Below are positions 55,534-64,000 of a DNA stretch of 64,000 nt, one piece after another. The stretch covers positions 310,001 through 374,000 of the forward strand of contig NZ_FOSG01000003.1 of NCBI RefSeq assembly GCF_900114215.1. Direction: 5' to 3'. A program made the translations under genes and the position numbers. Numbering within the stretch: position 1 is the stretch's first letter; each line of letters opens with the position of its first letter. The DNA comes from Streptomyces mangrovi (GTDB taxonomy: Bacteria > Actinomycetota > Actinomycetes > Streptomycetales > Streptomycetaceae). Under the pieces are notes generated by a model. The model made no database searches. It saw nothing but the letters and a program-made list of their open reading frames with translations, and was not told where the DNA came from.

Positions 55534-56322
55534 GTGAGCGAGCTGCGCTTTGTCCATCTGGGCTTCGGCGGGGACGCCGTGGAGTATCTGGAGGCGTGGC
55601 GCAGGCAGCGCGAGGTCCACGCGGCCCGTTTCGCCGACGAGATCCCCGACACCTGCCTGCTGCTGGAGCACCAGCCGGTGTACACGGCCGGCCGGCGCAC
55701 CGAGGACAGCGAGCGCCCCCTGGACGGCACTCCCGTGGTGGACGTGGACCGCGGCGGCAAGATCACCTGGCACGGTCCGGGCCAGCTCGTCGGCTACCCG
55801 ATCCTGAAGCTGCCCCGTCCGGTGGACGTCGTCGCCCATGTGCGGCGGCTGGAGGAGGCGCTGATCCGCACCTGCGCGGAGTTCGGCCTGGCCACCACCC
55901 GGGTCGAGGGGCGCAGCGGGGTGTGGGTGCTGGGCGATCCCGGGAAGCAGGCGGAGGAGACCGTGCCGGGCGGCCTGGAGCTGGACTTCGACCCCGCGCT
56001 CCACGACGACGAGTACGACCCGAGACTGCGCGGGCCCCAGTACGCGCCCTCCAACGCCGGCCAGCGCGGCGACGACCGCAAGCTCGCCGCCATCGGGATC
56101 CGGGTGGCCAAGGGCGTCACCATGCACGGCTTCGCGCTGAACTGCGACTCCGACAACACCGGGTACGACCGCATCGTGCCGTGCGGCATCCGGGACGCCG
56201 GGGTCACCTCGCTCTCGCAGGAGCTGGGCAGACCGGTGACCGTCGCCGAGGTGCTGCCCGTGGTGGAGAAGCATCTGCGCGCGGTGCTGGAGTCCACGGA
56301 ACCACTGCCCCGTGCCGTCTGA
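55534..56322 (+). CDS. lipB: Lipoyl(octanoyl) transferase
   Basis: 262 residues from GTG with AGGAGG upstream. It moves octanoyl from acyl-carrier protein to a lipoyl-domain Lys. Motifs: [17 protein letters not shown], the catalytic Lys in [10 protein letters not shown] and the catalytic Cys in IVPCGI. A ~30-residue insert ([18 protein letters not shown]..., shown partly) is typical of actinobacteria. Just upstream of lipA, and it serves the E2 proteins encoded nearby. Confidence 0.96.
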   Translation: MSELRFVHLGFGGDAVEYLEAWRRQREVHAARFADEIPDTCLLLEHQPVYTAGRRTEDSERPLDGTPVVDVDRGGKITWHGPGQLVGYPILKLPRPVDVVAHVRRLEEALIRTCAEFGLATTRVEGRSGVWVLGDPGKQAEETVPGGLELDFDPALHDDEYDPRLRGPQYAPSNAGQRGDDRKLAAIGIRVAKGVTMHGFALNCDSDNTGYDRIVPCGIRDAGVTSLSQELGRPVTVAEVLPVVEKHLRAVLESTEPLPRAV

Positions 56323-56396
56323 CCCGAACAAGCCAAGGCGTACCCTGGTGTGCGCCGAAGATTCAAAGGCCACCAACACAAAGGGGAGTGCCGGAC

Positions 56397-57335
56397 GTGT
56401 CCGCTGTCGCACCCGACGGTAGGAAGCTGCTGCGCCTGGAGGTCCGGAACAGCCAGACCCCCATCGAGCGCAAGCCCGAGTGGATCAAGACCCGGGCGAA
56501 GATGGGCCCCGAGTACAACGCACTGCAGTCCCTGGTCAAGCGCGAGGGCCTGCACACGGTGTGCCAGGAGGCCGGCTGTCCCAACATCTTCGAGTGCTGG
56601 GAGGACCGCGAGGCCACCTTCCTCATCGGAGGCGAGCAGTGCACCCGGCGCTGCGACTTCTGCCAGATCGACACCGGCAGGCCCGCCGAGTTCGACCGCG
56701 ACGAGCCGCGCCGGGTGGCCGAGTCCGTCCAGCAGATGGAGCTGCGCTACGCCACGATCACCGGCGTCGCGCGCGACGACCTGCCCGACGGCGGCGCCTG
56801 GCTGTACGCCGAGACCGTCCGCCAGATCCACGCGCTGATGCCGGACACCGGTGTCGAGCTGCTGATCCCGGACTTCAACGCGGTGCCCGAGCAGCTCGCC
56901 GAGGTCTTCTCCTCGCGCCCGGAGGTGCTGGCGCACAACGTCGAGACGGTCCCGCGGATCTTCAAGCGCATCCGCCCCGCCTTCCGCTACGAGCGGTCGC
57001 TGGAGGTGATCACCCGGGCCCGCGCGGAGGGGCTGGTCACCAAGTCCAACCTGATCCTCGGGCTCGGCGAGACCCGCGAGGAGGTCAGCCAGGCCCTGCG
57101 CGACCTGCACGGGGCCGGCTGCGAGCTGATCACCATCACCCAGTACCTGCGTCCCTCGCCGCGGCACCACCCGGTGGAGCGCTGGGTCAAGCCCCAGGAG
57201 TTCGTGGAGCTGAAGGACGAGGCGGACGAGATCGGTTTCGCCGGTGTCATGTCCGGCCCGCTGGTCCGCTCCTCCTACCGCGCCGGGCGCCTGTACCGGC
57301 AGGCGGTCGAGCGCCGGGGCGCCACCGCGGCCTGA
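56397..57335 (+). CDS. lipA: Lipoyl synthase
   Basis: 312 residues from GTG, with AAGGGGAG upstream. It inserts two sulfurs into octanoyl-lysine by radical SAM chemistry. The auxiliary [4Fe-4S] cluster ligands are Cys56, Cys61 and Cys67 ([12 protein letters not shown]) and the SAM cluster ligands Cys82, Cys86 and Cys89 (CTRRCDFC). The conserved RSSY motif near residue ~292 is present. A 74-base gap separates it from lipB. It depends on Fe-S supply and on the sacrificed auxiliary cluster. Confidence 0.97.
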   Translation: MSAVAPDGRKLLRLEVRNSQTPIERKPEWIKTRAKMGPEYNALQSLVKREGLHTVCQEAGCPNIFECWEDREATFLIGGEQCTRRCDFCQIDTGRPAEFDRDEPRRVAESVQQMELRYATITGVARDDLPDGGAWLYAETVRQIHALMPDTGVELLIPDFNAVPEQLAEVFSSRPEVLAHNVETVPRIFKRIRPAFRYERSLEVITRARAEGLVTKSNLILGLGETREEVSQALRDLHGAGCELITITQYLRPSPRHHPVERWVKPQEFVELKDEADEIGFAGVMSGPLVRSSYRAGRLYRQAVERRGATAA

Positions 57336-57339
57336 CGGC

Positions 57340-57373
57340 CCCGGGCGGCCGTCCTCCGAGGCGGCCGCCCGGG
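57340..57373 (+). terminator. Perfect 12-bp hairpin after lipA
   Basis: Arms 57340-57351 and 57362-57373 pair exactly, four bases after the lipA stop. Confidence 0.75.
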
Positions 57374-57446
57374 CACGGACACGGGGCCGCGGCGGTCCCG
57401 GAGGCCGCGGCGACCCGGTGCGGGCGGGCGACGTAGACTTCGCTGT

Positions 57447-58136
57447 ATGGCGAGGAAGGAAACATCCGAGAATCCGGGGCGGCTCAAGCAGATCGCCCTG
57501 ACGTACAAGATGACGCGGCGCGCCGACAAGTCGGTCGGCTTCGTCCTCGCGGGCGTGGGGCTCGTCACCTTCGGTGTTCTCCTCGCGATCGGCTTCTGGG
57601 TCGGCCACCCCGTCTACCTGGGCATCCTGGGCTTCCTGCTGGCCTTCCTCGCGATGGCGATCGTCTTCGGCCGCCGGGCCGAGCGGGCGGCGTTCAGTCA
57701 GATGGAGGGTCAGCCGGGCGCGGCCGCCGCCGTCCTGGACAACATCGGCCGCGGCTGGACGGTCACCCCGGCCGTCGCCATGAACCGGCAGCAGGACGTC
57801 GTCCACCGGGCCGTGGGCAAGGCGGGCATCGTGCTCGTCGGCGAGGGGAACCCGAACCGGGTGCGCTCCCTGGTCGCCTCCGAGAAGAAGCGCATGGCGC
57901 GCATCGTCGGCGGCGTCCCGGTCCATGACGTGATCGTGGGCACCGGCGAGGGCCAGACGGAGCTGAAGAAGCTCCGCACCAAGCTGCTGAAGCTCCCCCG
58001 GGTGCTCCAGGGCCCCCAGGTCACGGAGACCAACGACCGGCTGCGGGCCATGGGCGACCTGATGAACAACCTGCCGATGCCCAAGGGGCCGATGCCCCGC
58101 GGCATGCGGATGCCGAAGGGCCCGACCAGGCGCTGA
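57447..58136 (+). CDS. DUF4191 membrane protein
   Basis: 229 residues from ATG. Basic N-terminus (MARKETSENPGRLKQIALTY), two membrane helices (~30-48, ~53-73), then a cytoplasmic C-terminal part with GRGWTVTPAVAMNRQQDVVHR and a Pro/Met/Lys-rich tail (MPKGPMPRGMRMPKG). It matches DUF4191, function unknown. Always next to lipA and an RDD gene in many actinobacteria, including M. tuberculosis Rv2219. A -10-like TAGACT lies eight bases before the start, so the transcript may be short-leadered. Confidence 0.88.
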   Translation: MARKETSENPGRLKQIALTYKMTRRADKSVGFVLAGVGLVTFGVLLAIGFWVGHPVYLGILGFLLAFLAMAIVFGRRAERAAFSQMEGQPGAAAAVLDNIGRGWTVTPAVAMNRQQDVVHRAVGKAGIVLVGEGNPNRVRSLVASEKKRMARIVGGVPVHDVIVGTGEGQTELKKLRTKLLKLPRVLQGPQVTETNDRLRAMGDLMNNLPMPKGPMPRGMRMPKGPTRR

Positions 58137-58162
58137 GGCGCACGTGCCCGGCGCACCGGGCG

Positions 58163-58222
58163 GAACGGATGTGGGTGGGGCCCGGAACTCCGAGGAGTTC
58201 CGGGCCCCACCCACATCCGTTC
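58163..58222. terminator. Perfect 29-bp inverted repeat between convergent genes
   Basis: Arms 58163-58191 and 58194-58222 are exact complements with a 2-base loop. It lies between DUF4191 (plus) and RDD (minus) and is the longest perfect hairpin in the window. Confidence 0.9.
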
Positions 58223-58266
58223 GGCGTCCGTTCGGCTTCCGCTGCGCCGGCTCGGTTCCGGGAGGC

Positions 58267-58734
58267 TCAGATCCGCACCTGCACGGCGCCGGAGAGCCGG
58301 TCGTGCAGGCCACGCGAGTCGCGGTCCCACACGAGCGCCGGCACGGCGAGCACCAGCAGCACCGTGCGCACCACCGCGCGGGGCAGTGTGAGCCGCCCGC
58401 CGCGCGCGGAGACCACCCGCAGCCCCAGCAGCCGCTTGCCCGGGGTGAAGCCGACCGTGCCGACGGTGAGGACGCCGAGCACCGCGAAGACCAGCAGGGC
58501 CCAGTTTCCCGCCGAGCCGAGGTCGCCGCCCGTGAGCAGACCGTATGCGATCAGCATGCACAGGCCCCAGTCGATGAAGATCGCGCCGAACCGGCGTCCC
58601 AGCGGGGCGATCGACCCCGGCCCGTCCTGGGGCAGTCCCAGCCTCTCGCCCCGGTAGCCGAAGTCCGCGCCCATCCGCTCGGCCGCGGCCCTGGGGCCGG
58701 AGAGCCAGGATCCGATTGCTTGCCTGTTGTCCAC
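58267..58734 (-). CDS. RDD family membrane protein
   Basis: 155 residues with a GTG start and weak ribosome site. [16 protein letters not shown] is the R-D-type N-terminal motif, followed by a second helix, then [16 protein letters not shown] and [13 protein letters not shown], both typical of RDD. Three membrane helices. Function unknown. Divergent from glnA, so the two share an upstream region. Equivalent to Rv2219A by position. Confidence 0.87.
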   Translation of the reverse strand: MDNRQAIGSWLSGPRAAAERMGADFGYRGERLGLPQDGPGSIAPLGRRFGAIFIDWGLCMLIAYGLLTGGDLGSAGNWALLVFAVLGVLTVGTVGFTPGKRLLGLRVVSARGGRLTLPRAVVRTVLLVLAVPALVWDRDSRGLHDRLSGAVQVRI

Positions 58735-58860
58735 CCGTCAACGGTAACGCGCGGCCTTCCCGGGTACCCGGCCGGGCCGCGGGGGCGTACACGGCCGCGA
58801 GGGCGTCACCGGAACGGCATCGGGACGGTACCGGGAGCGACCGTCCGCACACTCGTCCGG

Positions 58861-58898
58861 TTAACATCACCGAAACAAATGGGTCATGCTTGAGAAAT
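58861..58898 (+). promoter_or_regulatory. GlnR boxes (a and b) upstream of glnA
   Basis: Site a: TTAAC-ATCACC-GAAAC (58861-58876). Site b: GTCAT-GCTTGA-GAAAT (58883-58898). Both fit the actinobacterial GlnR pattern of GTnAC-N6-GAAAC, with six bases between sites. Their 97-134-base distance from the glnA start matches the known GlnR-dependent glnA promoter of S. coelicolor. Confidence 0.85.
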
Positions 58899-58994
58899 CC
58901 CGCAAATCTAAGGTCGGGCGACAGCAGGACATCTCACTGGACTGCCACTCGAGCTGCCACCCCGTCCCCTCGCGGCGGGACTAGGAGGACTTGG

Positions 58995-60404
58995 ATGTTC
59001 CAGAACGCCGACGAGGCAAAGAAGTACATCGCGGACAACGACGTGAAGTTCGTCGATGTCCGCTTCTGCGACCTGCCGGGCATCATGCAGCACTTCACGA
59101 TCCCGGCCTCGACGTTCGACCCGTCCGAGATGCAGGCCTTCGACGGGTCCTCGATCCGCGGCTTCCAGGCGATCCACGAGTCCGACATGGCGCTGCTGCC
59201 GGACCTGTCCACCGCCCGTCTGGACCCGTTCCGCCGCGACAAGACGCTCAACATCAACTTCTTCATCCACGACCCGATCACCGGCGAGCAGTACAGCCGC
59301 GACCCGCGCAACGTGGCGAAGAAGGCCGAGGCGTACCTCGCCTCCTCCGGCATCGCGGACACCGCCTACTTCGGGCCCGAGGCCGAGTTCTACGTCTTCG
59401 ACAGCGTCCGCTTCCAGACCAGCGCGAACGAGTCCTTCTACCACATCGACTCCGAGGCCGGCGCCTGGAACACCGGTGCGCTGGAGGACAACCGCGGCTA
59501 CAAGGTCCGCTACAAGGGCGGCTACTTCCCGACCCCGCCGGTGGACCACTTCGCCGACCTGCGCGCCGAGATGTCGCTGGAGCTGGACCGGGTCGGCCTG
59601 AAGGTCGAGCGCCAGCACCACGAGGTCGGCACCGCCGGCCAGGCGGAGATCAACTACAGGTTCAACACGCTGCTCGCGGCCGCCGACGACCTGATGCTGT
59701 TCAAGTACATCATCAAGAACGTCGCCTGGCGCAACGGCAAGACCGCCACCTTCATGCCCAAGCCGATCTTCGGTGACAACGGCTCGGGCATGCACGTCCA
59801 CCAGTCGCTGTGGTCCGGCGGCGATCCGCTGTTCTACGACGAGCAGGGCTACGCGGGCCTGTCGGACACCGCCCGTTACTACATCGGCGGCATCCTCAAG
59901 CACGCCCCGTCGCTGCTGGCCTTCACCAACCCGACGGTGAACTCCTACCACCGCCTGGTGCCCGGCTTCGAGGCCCCGGTGAACCTGGTGTACTCGCAGC
60001 GCAACCGCTCCGCCGCGATGCGCATCCCGATCACCGGCTCCAACCCCAAGGCCAAGCGCGTGGAGTTCCGCGCCCCGGACCCGTCCTCCAACCCGTACCT
60101 GGCCTTCTCGGCCCTGCTGCTGGCCGGTCTGGACGGCGTCAAGAACAAGATCGAGCCGGCCGAGCCGATCGACAAGGACCTCTACGAGCTGGCTCCGGAG
60201 GAGCACGCGAACGTCCCGCAGGTGCCGACCTCCCTGCCGGCCGTCCTGGAGGCCCTGGAGGCGGACAACGAGTACCTGCAGGCCGGCGGCGTCTTCACCG
60301 CCGACCTGATCGAGACCTGGATCGACTACAAGCGCACCAACGAGATCGCCCCGATCCAGCTCCGCCCGCACCCGCACGAGTTCGAGATGTACTTCGACCT
60401 CTGA
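58995..60404 (+). CDS. glnA: Glutamine synthetase type I
   Basis: 469 residues from ATG with AGGAGG upstream. It makes glutamine from glutamate and ammonium. Motifs: [29 protein letters not shown], and NRSAAMRIP with the Arg that contacts ATP. The Tyr in [10 protein letters not shown] is residue 397, the site adenylylated by GlnE in GSI-beta enzymes. Controlled by GlnR through boxes upstream. A strong hairpin follows. Equivalent to glnA1 (Rv2220) in M. tuberculosis. Confidence 0.98.
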   Translation: MFQNADEAKKYIADNDVKFVDVRFCDLPGIMQHFTIPASTFDPSEMQAFDGSSIRGFQAIHESDMALLPDLSTARLDPFRRDKTLNINFFIHDPITGEQYSRDPRNVAKKAEAYLASSGIADTAYFGPEAEFYVFDSVRFQTSANESFYHIDSEAGAWNTGALEDNRGYKVRYKGGYFPTPPVDHFADLRAEMSLELDRVGLKVERQHHEVGTAGQAEINYRFNTLLAAADDLMLFKYIIKNVAWRNGKTATFMPKPIFGDNGSGMHVHQSLWSGGDPLFYDEQGYAGLSDTARYYIGGILKHAPSLLAFTNPTVNSYHRLVPGFEAPVNLVYSQRNRSAAMRIPITGSNPKAKRVEFRAPDPSSNPYLAFSALLLAGLDGVKNKIEPAEPIDKDLYELAPEEHANVPQVPTSLPAVLEALEADNEYLQAGGVFTADLIETWIDYKRTNEIAPIQLRPHPHEFEMYFDL

Positions 60405-60443
60405 TCGGCACCGGGAAGCCGCTCCCCGCCGCTCGGGACGGCC

Positions 60444-60492
60444 GACGGGCCGCGGGCCGCACGACCACACGGTGTGCGGCCCGCGGCCCGTC
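60444..60492 (+). terminator. Perfect 19-bp hairpin after glnA
   Basis: Arms 60444-60462 and 60474-60492 are exact complements with an 11-base loop, 39 bases past the glnA stop. Confidence 0.85.
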
Positions 60493-60547
60493 CGCGTTCC
60501 CGGGAGCCTGTCTCGCGCGTCGGCGCGGGGCCTGGTAGACCGGTGGG

Positions 60548-60781
60548 GTGAGCGCTGACCCCGAATCCGCACCCGAGGCCGAGCCGCTTCCCGGCAGCCC
60601 CGAACCGTCCGGGGAGGGCGGCCGGCCGCGTGTGACGTGCCGGATGTGCGGACGGCCGCTGCGCGACCGGCAGGCGCGGCTGTGGGGCCTGGGGGTGGAG
60701 TGCCGGGAGAAGCTGGCGGTGCGCACCGCCCCGGCGCCCGGACGCCGGGAGGTCGAGCAGGAGGCGCTGCCCGGGCTGTGA
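60548..60781 (+). CDS. Small zinc-finger-like protein (DUF6011-type)
   Basis: 77 residues from GTG. After an acidic Pro-rich start, the core is TCRMCGRPLRDRQARLWGLG with a following VEC, giving a C-x2-C...C set that may bind zinc. Short proteins with this RxLxxxxxRxxGxGxxC core are common in actinobacteria and usually annotated DUF6011. Function unknown; convergent with the GDSL esterase. Confidence 0.7.
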   Translation: MSADPESAPEAEPLPGSPEPSGEGGRPRVTCRMCGRPLRDRQARLWGLGVECREKLAVRTAPAPGRREVEQEALPGL

Positions 60782-60817
60782 GCGCGCCGGAGCGCGGTCC
60801 CCGGACCCCCGGACGTG

Positions 60818-60856
60818 GCGCGGCGCCCGTGCTCCCCTCCGGCACGGGCGCCGCGC
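60818..60856. terminator. Perfect 15-bp hairpin between convergent genes
   Basis: Arms 60818-60832 and 60842-60856 are exact complements, placed between the small zinc-finger gene and the GDSL esterase. Confidence 0.8.
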
Positions 60857-60880
60857 GGTGCGGGACGCTGCGGGGCGCGG

Positions 60881-62293
60881 TCAGCGCAGCAGGCGCAGGG
60901 GGACGGCGTTCGCCATCGCCTCCGCCCCGGCGTCGCTGGGGTGGAGGTGGTCGCCGCTGTCGTAGCGCGGCAGCAGGCGCTCGGGGTCGGCGGGGTCGCG
61001 CAGGGCCCGGTCGAAGTCGATCACCCCGTCGTACTCGCCGCTGGTGCGGATCCAGTGGTTGACGGCCCGGCGGGCGGCCTCCGTCTGGGCGCTGTGGAAG
61101 CCGAAGGTGTCGCCCTTGAACGGCAGGATGGTGCCGCCGTGGATCTTCAGTCCCCGCTCGTGGGCGCGGGCGATGAGCTGGCGGTGGGCGTCGATGATGT
61201 CCCGGGCGGTGACCTTCTCCGAGGGCGGGGCGGTGCCGGCGGCCGGGTGGCCGAGGTCGTTGACGCCCAGCAGGACGATGACGTGCTCGGCGCCGGGCCG
61301 GGCGGCCACGTCGCGGTCGAAGCGGCGCAGGGCGCTCTGGCCGAAGTAGGCCGCGTAGTCCTCGGCGCCGGAGCCGGCCGGGGGGTTGGGGTCGTGCAGC
61401 AGGCGGTTGCCGCTGACGCCCTGGTTGAGCACACCCCGCGGGTGGGGTCCGCGGGCCTTCGCCAGGCGCCGGGCGAGGAAGTCGGGCCAGCGGTGGTTGG
61501 CGTTCACCTCGGTGTCGGAGCCGTCGGTGATGGAGTCGCCGAGGGCGACGACGGCCGAGGCCTTCCCGGCCCCCCTGGAGCGGTCGGTGCTCACGCTCAC
61601 GCCGGTCAGGAAGTACCAGCGGTCGATGGTGGCGGTCGGTGTGATGTCCGCGTGCCCGGTGACGTTGCCGGAGGCGACGTGGTTGTGCTGGAAGGCGAAC
61701 GCGTGGACCGTCGAGCCCGGGGTGCGCTCGGGCAGGTGGATGCTCACCACCAGGTCGGAGCCCGCCGGCACCCGCAGGGAGACCGGGTCGCTGAGCACGG
61801 GCGCGCCCGCGGGGACGGTCACCGAGTCGCGTCCGCCGAAGGTGAGCGCGCGGTCGGTGCGCTTGTCGACGGCGGTGGGCCGGCCGTCCCCGGCGCGGTG
61901 GGCGATGCGGGCCTCGCCGATGACCAGGGGCCGGTCGCCGAACTCGTTCGACAGCCGGACGCGCACCCGGTCGCCGCCGATGCTGGTACGGACGGTCTGG
62001 CGGATGGTCTGGTCCTCGAACACGGTGGTGTCCGAGGCGGGGACGGCCGTGGGGGTGGTGGACCAGGTGCCCACCCGGGCACGGCCCGGGTGCTTGCCGC
62101 CCCGCTTGCCCGCGGCGCTCTCGGCGGTGCTCCCGGTGGTGCTCGCGCCGGATGCCGGGAGGGCGCCCGGCGCGGCGGGCGTGGCCGGCGCCGTGCCCAG
62201 GAGCAGGGCTCCGGTGAGCAGGGCGACGACGTAGCCGCCCGCCCGTCCCGCGCGGTTGCGGAGGAAGGCGAACCGCGCCGTGTTCGGTCTCAT
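60881..62293 (-). CDS. Secreted SGNH/GDSL-family esterase
   Basis: 470 residues from ATG with GGGAG upstream. Signal peptide MRPNTARFAFLRNRAGRAGG, then a hydrophobic stretch ending near PATPAAPG. A ~160-residue beta-rich N-terminal domain precedes the SGNH hydrolase: block I VVALGDSITDGSD (nucleophile Ser), block II-III GVSGNRLL with Gly/Asn, VLLGVNDLGH, and block V DHLHPSDAG (Asp, His). Substrate probably extracellular glycan esters or lipids. Upstream on the same strand, 59 bases away, is a polysaccharide deacetylase, so the two may act on the same polymer. Confidence 0.92.
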   Translation of the reverse strand: MRPNTARFAFLRNRAGRAGGYVVALLTGALLLGTAPATPAAPGALPASGASTTGSTAESAAGKRGGKHPGRARVGTWSTTPTAVPASDTTVFEDQTIRQTVRTSIGGDRVRVRLSNEFGDRPLVIGEARIAHRAGDGRPTAVDKRTDRALTFGGRDSVTVPAGAPVLSDPVSLRVPAGSDLVVSIHLPERTPGSTVHAFAFQHNHVASGNVTGHADITPTATIDRWYFLTGVSVSTDRSRGAGKASAVVALGDSITDGSDTEVNANHRWPDFLARRLAKARGPHPRGVLNQGVSGNRLLHDPNPPAGSGAEDYAAYFGQSALRRFDRDVAARPGAEHVIVLLGVNDLGHPAAGTAPPSEKVTARDIIDAHRQLIARAHERGLKIHGGTILPFKGDTFGFHSAQTEAARRAVNHWIRTSGEYDGVIDFDRALRDPADPERLLPRYDSGDHLHPSDAGAEAMANAVPLRLLR

Positions 62294-62352
62294 ACGCGTC
62301 TCCCGGTGGCTTCGGAGGCTGGTCGGGCTGGTCGGGCTGGTCACGGGCGGTC

Positions 62353-63111
62353 TCAGCCGCGGCGGGCGGGCTTGTCGAAGCGCCATCCCTCGGCCCTGAG
62401 CCGGGGGATGGCCCGATCCACGGCCTCGACGGTCGCGCTGCGGTCGCCGCCGCCGTCGTGCAGCAGCACCACGGCCCCGGGTGTGACGCCCTCGGTGATG
62501 CGGCGGGCGAACTCGTCTGCGCCGTGCGGCTCCCAGTCGCCGATCACCAGCCGCCAGCCCAGCGGCTGCATCCCCATCGAGGCCGCCACCTGCGGCGTCT
62601 GCCCCCAACTGCCGTACGGGGCGCGGAAGTAGGGGATCCGGGCGCCCGGAGCGGCGCGGCGGATCGCGGCGTTGGTCCGCGCCAGGTCCGCCCGGATGTC
62701 CTCGGGGGACCAGGCGGCCATGTCGTCGTGGTGCATGGTGTGGTTGCACAGCGTGTGGCCGCCGGCGACGATCTTCCGGACCAGCTCGGGGTGCTCCTCG
62801 ACGTGGTCGCCCCACAGGCAGAAGACCGCCTTGACGTGGTGCTTGCGCAGCACCTTCAGCAGGCGCGGGGTGTCGGCGGGGTTGGGTCCGTCGTCGAAGG
62901 TGAGGGCGACGGTCCTGCCGCCGTGGCGGGTGGTCTCGACGACGGTGTCGTTCGCCTGGCGGGCCTGGGCCGGACCCGTCGCGGCCAGGACGCCCAGGCA
63001 CATGCCGCAGGAGAGCAGCAGGGGCATCGCCAGGCGGCGCAGCCGGCGCGCGCGCCGTGGACCTGCCGCTTCGCCTGCGGGTCTCGGGGAGGGTGTGGCG
63101 GTCGTGGTCAA
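62353..63111 (-). CDS. Secreted polysaccharide deacetylase (NodB domain)
   Basis: 252 residues from a TTG codon (line with MTTTATPSPRPAGE), the only TTG start in the window; AAAGGGA lies upstream. Signal peptide with RRARRLRRLAMPLLLSC, then LAATGPAQARQA. Carbohydrate esterase 4 motifs: TFDDGPNP (Asp pair), HTMHHDD (metal His), RAPYGSWG and LLHDGGGDRS. It removes acetyl groups from N-acetylglucosamine polymers such as peptidoglycan or chitin. Probably co-transcribed with the downstream GDSL esterase. Confidence 0.92.
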   Translation of the reverse strand: MTTTATPSPRPAGEAAGPRRARRLRRLAMPLLLSCGMCLGVLAATGPAQARQANDTVVETTRHGGRTVALTFDDGPNPADTPRLLKVLRKHHVKAVFCLWGDHVEEHPELVRKIVAGGHTLCNHTMHHDDMAAWSPEDIRADLARTNAAIRRAAPGARIPYFRAPYGSWGQTPQVAASMGMQPLGWRLVIGDWEPHGADEFARRITEGVTPGAVVLLHDGGGDRSATVEAVDRAIPRLRAEGWRFDKPARRG

Positions 63112-63453
63112 GGCTGGTCCCTTTCCGGCGCTTCCGCCGGCCCCGGACTCCGTCGGCGGCCGGGCGGCGGCCCGTGCGGTTCTGCGGTTCTGCGGTTCTG
63201 CGGTTCAAGGTTTCCGGAAGATTTCCGGTCGAGCGGGGAGACCATAGGGAGACCCCGCGTCGGCGTCAAGGGCGGCCCACTTCCTGCGACGGACAGGTGT
63301 TCTCGCTGGTCAGGGCGGGTTTCGGCGCCCTCGCCGGGCCGATACGCCGCCCGGCGGCCGAAAGAACGCGGGGGGAAAGCGGAAAAAACGCACGGGTGTC
63401 GGGCCCGGGCGGCCGCACTCCCGACACCCGTCTGATGACCTGGGAGGAAGCCC
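63112..63453. promoter_or_regulatory. Divergent control region with an 8-bp tandem repeat
   Basis: 342 bases without a gene between the deacetylase and the esterase. It contains GCGGTTCT repeated nearly four times (63176-63206) followed by GGTTTCCGGAAGATTTCCGG, in which GTTTCCGGAA and ATTTCCGG form a short direct repeat. AT-rich pockets around 63360-63390 may hold promoters. No clear -35/-10. Confidence 0.45.
63176..63206. repeat. 8-bp tandem repeat, nearly four copies
   Basis: GCGGTTCT occurs three times exactly and once without the last base. It is about 65 bases upstream of the deacetylase start. Confidence 0.9.
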
Positions 63454-64000
63454 GTGACACCGTCTCATCACGACACCGGCGCGCGCCCCACCGCGCCCCG
63501 GGCCGACGATCGGAGGACGCAGATGGGCCCGCGCCACCGGTTCGACCCCGAACTGGCCGCGGCGCTCCCGCTGATCCCCGAGGTGGAGCTGCTCGACCTC
63601 GACGCGGCACGGGCCTCGCAGGCCGCGCAGGTGGCCGAGGCGGTGGCGGCGGCCGACACCTCCGGTGTGGACGTCGGGGAGATCCGCGTGCCCGGGCCGG
63701 CCGGCGCGCCCGCGGTGCGGCTGCGGCTGTACCGGCCGCACGGCGCCCGCGGCCCGCTGCCCGCGGTGTACGCCATCCACGGCGGCGGCTTCATGCTGGG
63801 CTCGCCGGAGGTCGACCACGACTGGAACCTGCTGCTGTGCCGGCGGCTCGGAGCCCTGGTGGCCTCGGTCGACTACCGGCTGGCGCCCGAGCACCCCTTC
63901 CCCGCGCCCCTGGAGGACTGCTACGCCGGGCTGTGCGGACTGGTGGAGCGGGCCGGGGAGCTGGAGGTGGCGCCCGAGCGGATCGCCCTGTGGGGCGACA
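63454..64000 (+). CDS. Alpha/beta hydrolase, HSL (hormone-sensitive lipase) family, 3' end outside window
   Basis: At least 182 residues; the frame runs off the end of the window. GTG at 63454 follows GGGAGGA by six bases; an in-frame ATG at 63523 also has a good site (GGAGGA), so the start is uncertain. Motifs: AIHGGGFMLGSPE (oxyanion HGGG), DYRLAPEHPFPAPLED, then the approach to the nucleophile elbow (RIALWGD) at the cut. This family hydrolyses short-chain esters in the cytoplasm. Divergent from the polysaccharide deacetylase gene. Confidence 0.88.
   Translation, partial: MTPSHHDTGARPTAPRADDRRTQMGPRHRFDPELAAALPLIPEVELLDLDAARASQAAQVAEAVAAADTSGVDVGEIRVPGPAGAPAVRLRLYRPHGARGPLPAVYAIHGGGFMLGSPEVDHDWNLLLCRRLGALVASVDYRLAPEHPFPAPLEDCYAGLCGLVERAGELEVAPERIALWGD

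Overview
The window is a block of high-GC actinobacterial core chromosome, almost certainly from Streptomyces or a close relative. The evidence is third-position GC bias, many GTG starts and one TTG start, qcrCAB plus ctaCDF respiration genes, a cysteine-desulfurase/TusA fusion, GlnR boxes before glnA, and long perfect inverted repeats between convergent genes. I see no rRNA, tRNA, transposase, phage, CRISPR array or secondary-metabolite cluster.

Layout. 1-6.8 kb: end of a long-chain acyl-CoA synthetase, a PimB'-like GT4 and a GT87-like membrane glycosyltransferase, a gluzincin-type protein, and the first of two NlpC/P60 hydrolases. 7-10.8 kb: the second NlpC/P60 gene, whose long leader resembles a ydaO (c-di-AMP) riboswitch, then a NYN-domain protein, a zinc-ribbon protein and a stand-alone Lrp/AsnC ligand domain. 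10.8-21.5 kb: trpD and the respiratory core qcrC-qcrA-qcrB, ctaE and ctaC-ctaD-ctaF, with a pseudo-receiver gene and an L,D-transpeptidase in between. 21.8-28 kb: cysteine desulfurase-TusA fusion, adenosine/ribokinase-type kinase, unknown anchored protein, HesB/IscA protein and nadA behind a cluster of NrtR-like operators. 28-33.5 kb: GNAT protein, PspA with PspAA, DUF3043, a methyltransferase-like protein and an HtrA-type lipoprotein protease. 33.6-37 kb: cobalamin genes cobU (fused to a degenerate MBL-like domain), cobT and cobS. 37-46 kb: pepA, lpdA, the E2 gene, a GntR/FCD regulator and aceE. 46-53.7 kb: MetP/MetS-type transporter, WYL regulator, SDR, DUF4240, GNAT, a TIGR01777 epimerase and an FAD oxidoreductase. 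53.7-64 kb: NsdA-like regulator, lipB-lipA, DUF4191, RDD, glnA, a small zinc-finger protein, a GDSL esterase, a polysaccharide deacetylase and the start of an HSL-type esterase.

How the genes fit together. lipB and lipA make the lipoyl cofactor carried by the E2 protein, which works with AceE and LpdA. Electrons from central metabolism pass through the QcrCAB bc1 complex to the CtaCDEF aa3 oxidase. The desulfurase, IscA-type protein, NadA and LipA are all tied to sulfur or Fe-S chemistry. From memory, the order (fadD-pimB'-NlpC-trpD-ctaE/qcrCAB-ctaC/F-adoK-erpA-cobT/S-pepA-E2-TIGR01777-lipB-lipA-DUF4191-RDD-glnA) closely parallels Mycobacterium tuberculosis Rv2187-Rv2220, so this is a very old conserved backbone rather than an accessory island. 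The points most worth following up are regulatory sites (nadA, aceE, ctaE, the NlpC leader), in-frame palindromic elements, domain fusions, and family members with altered catalytic motifs.
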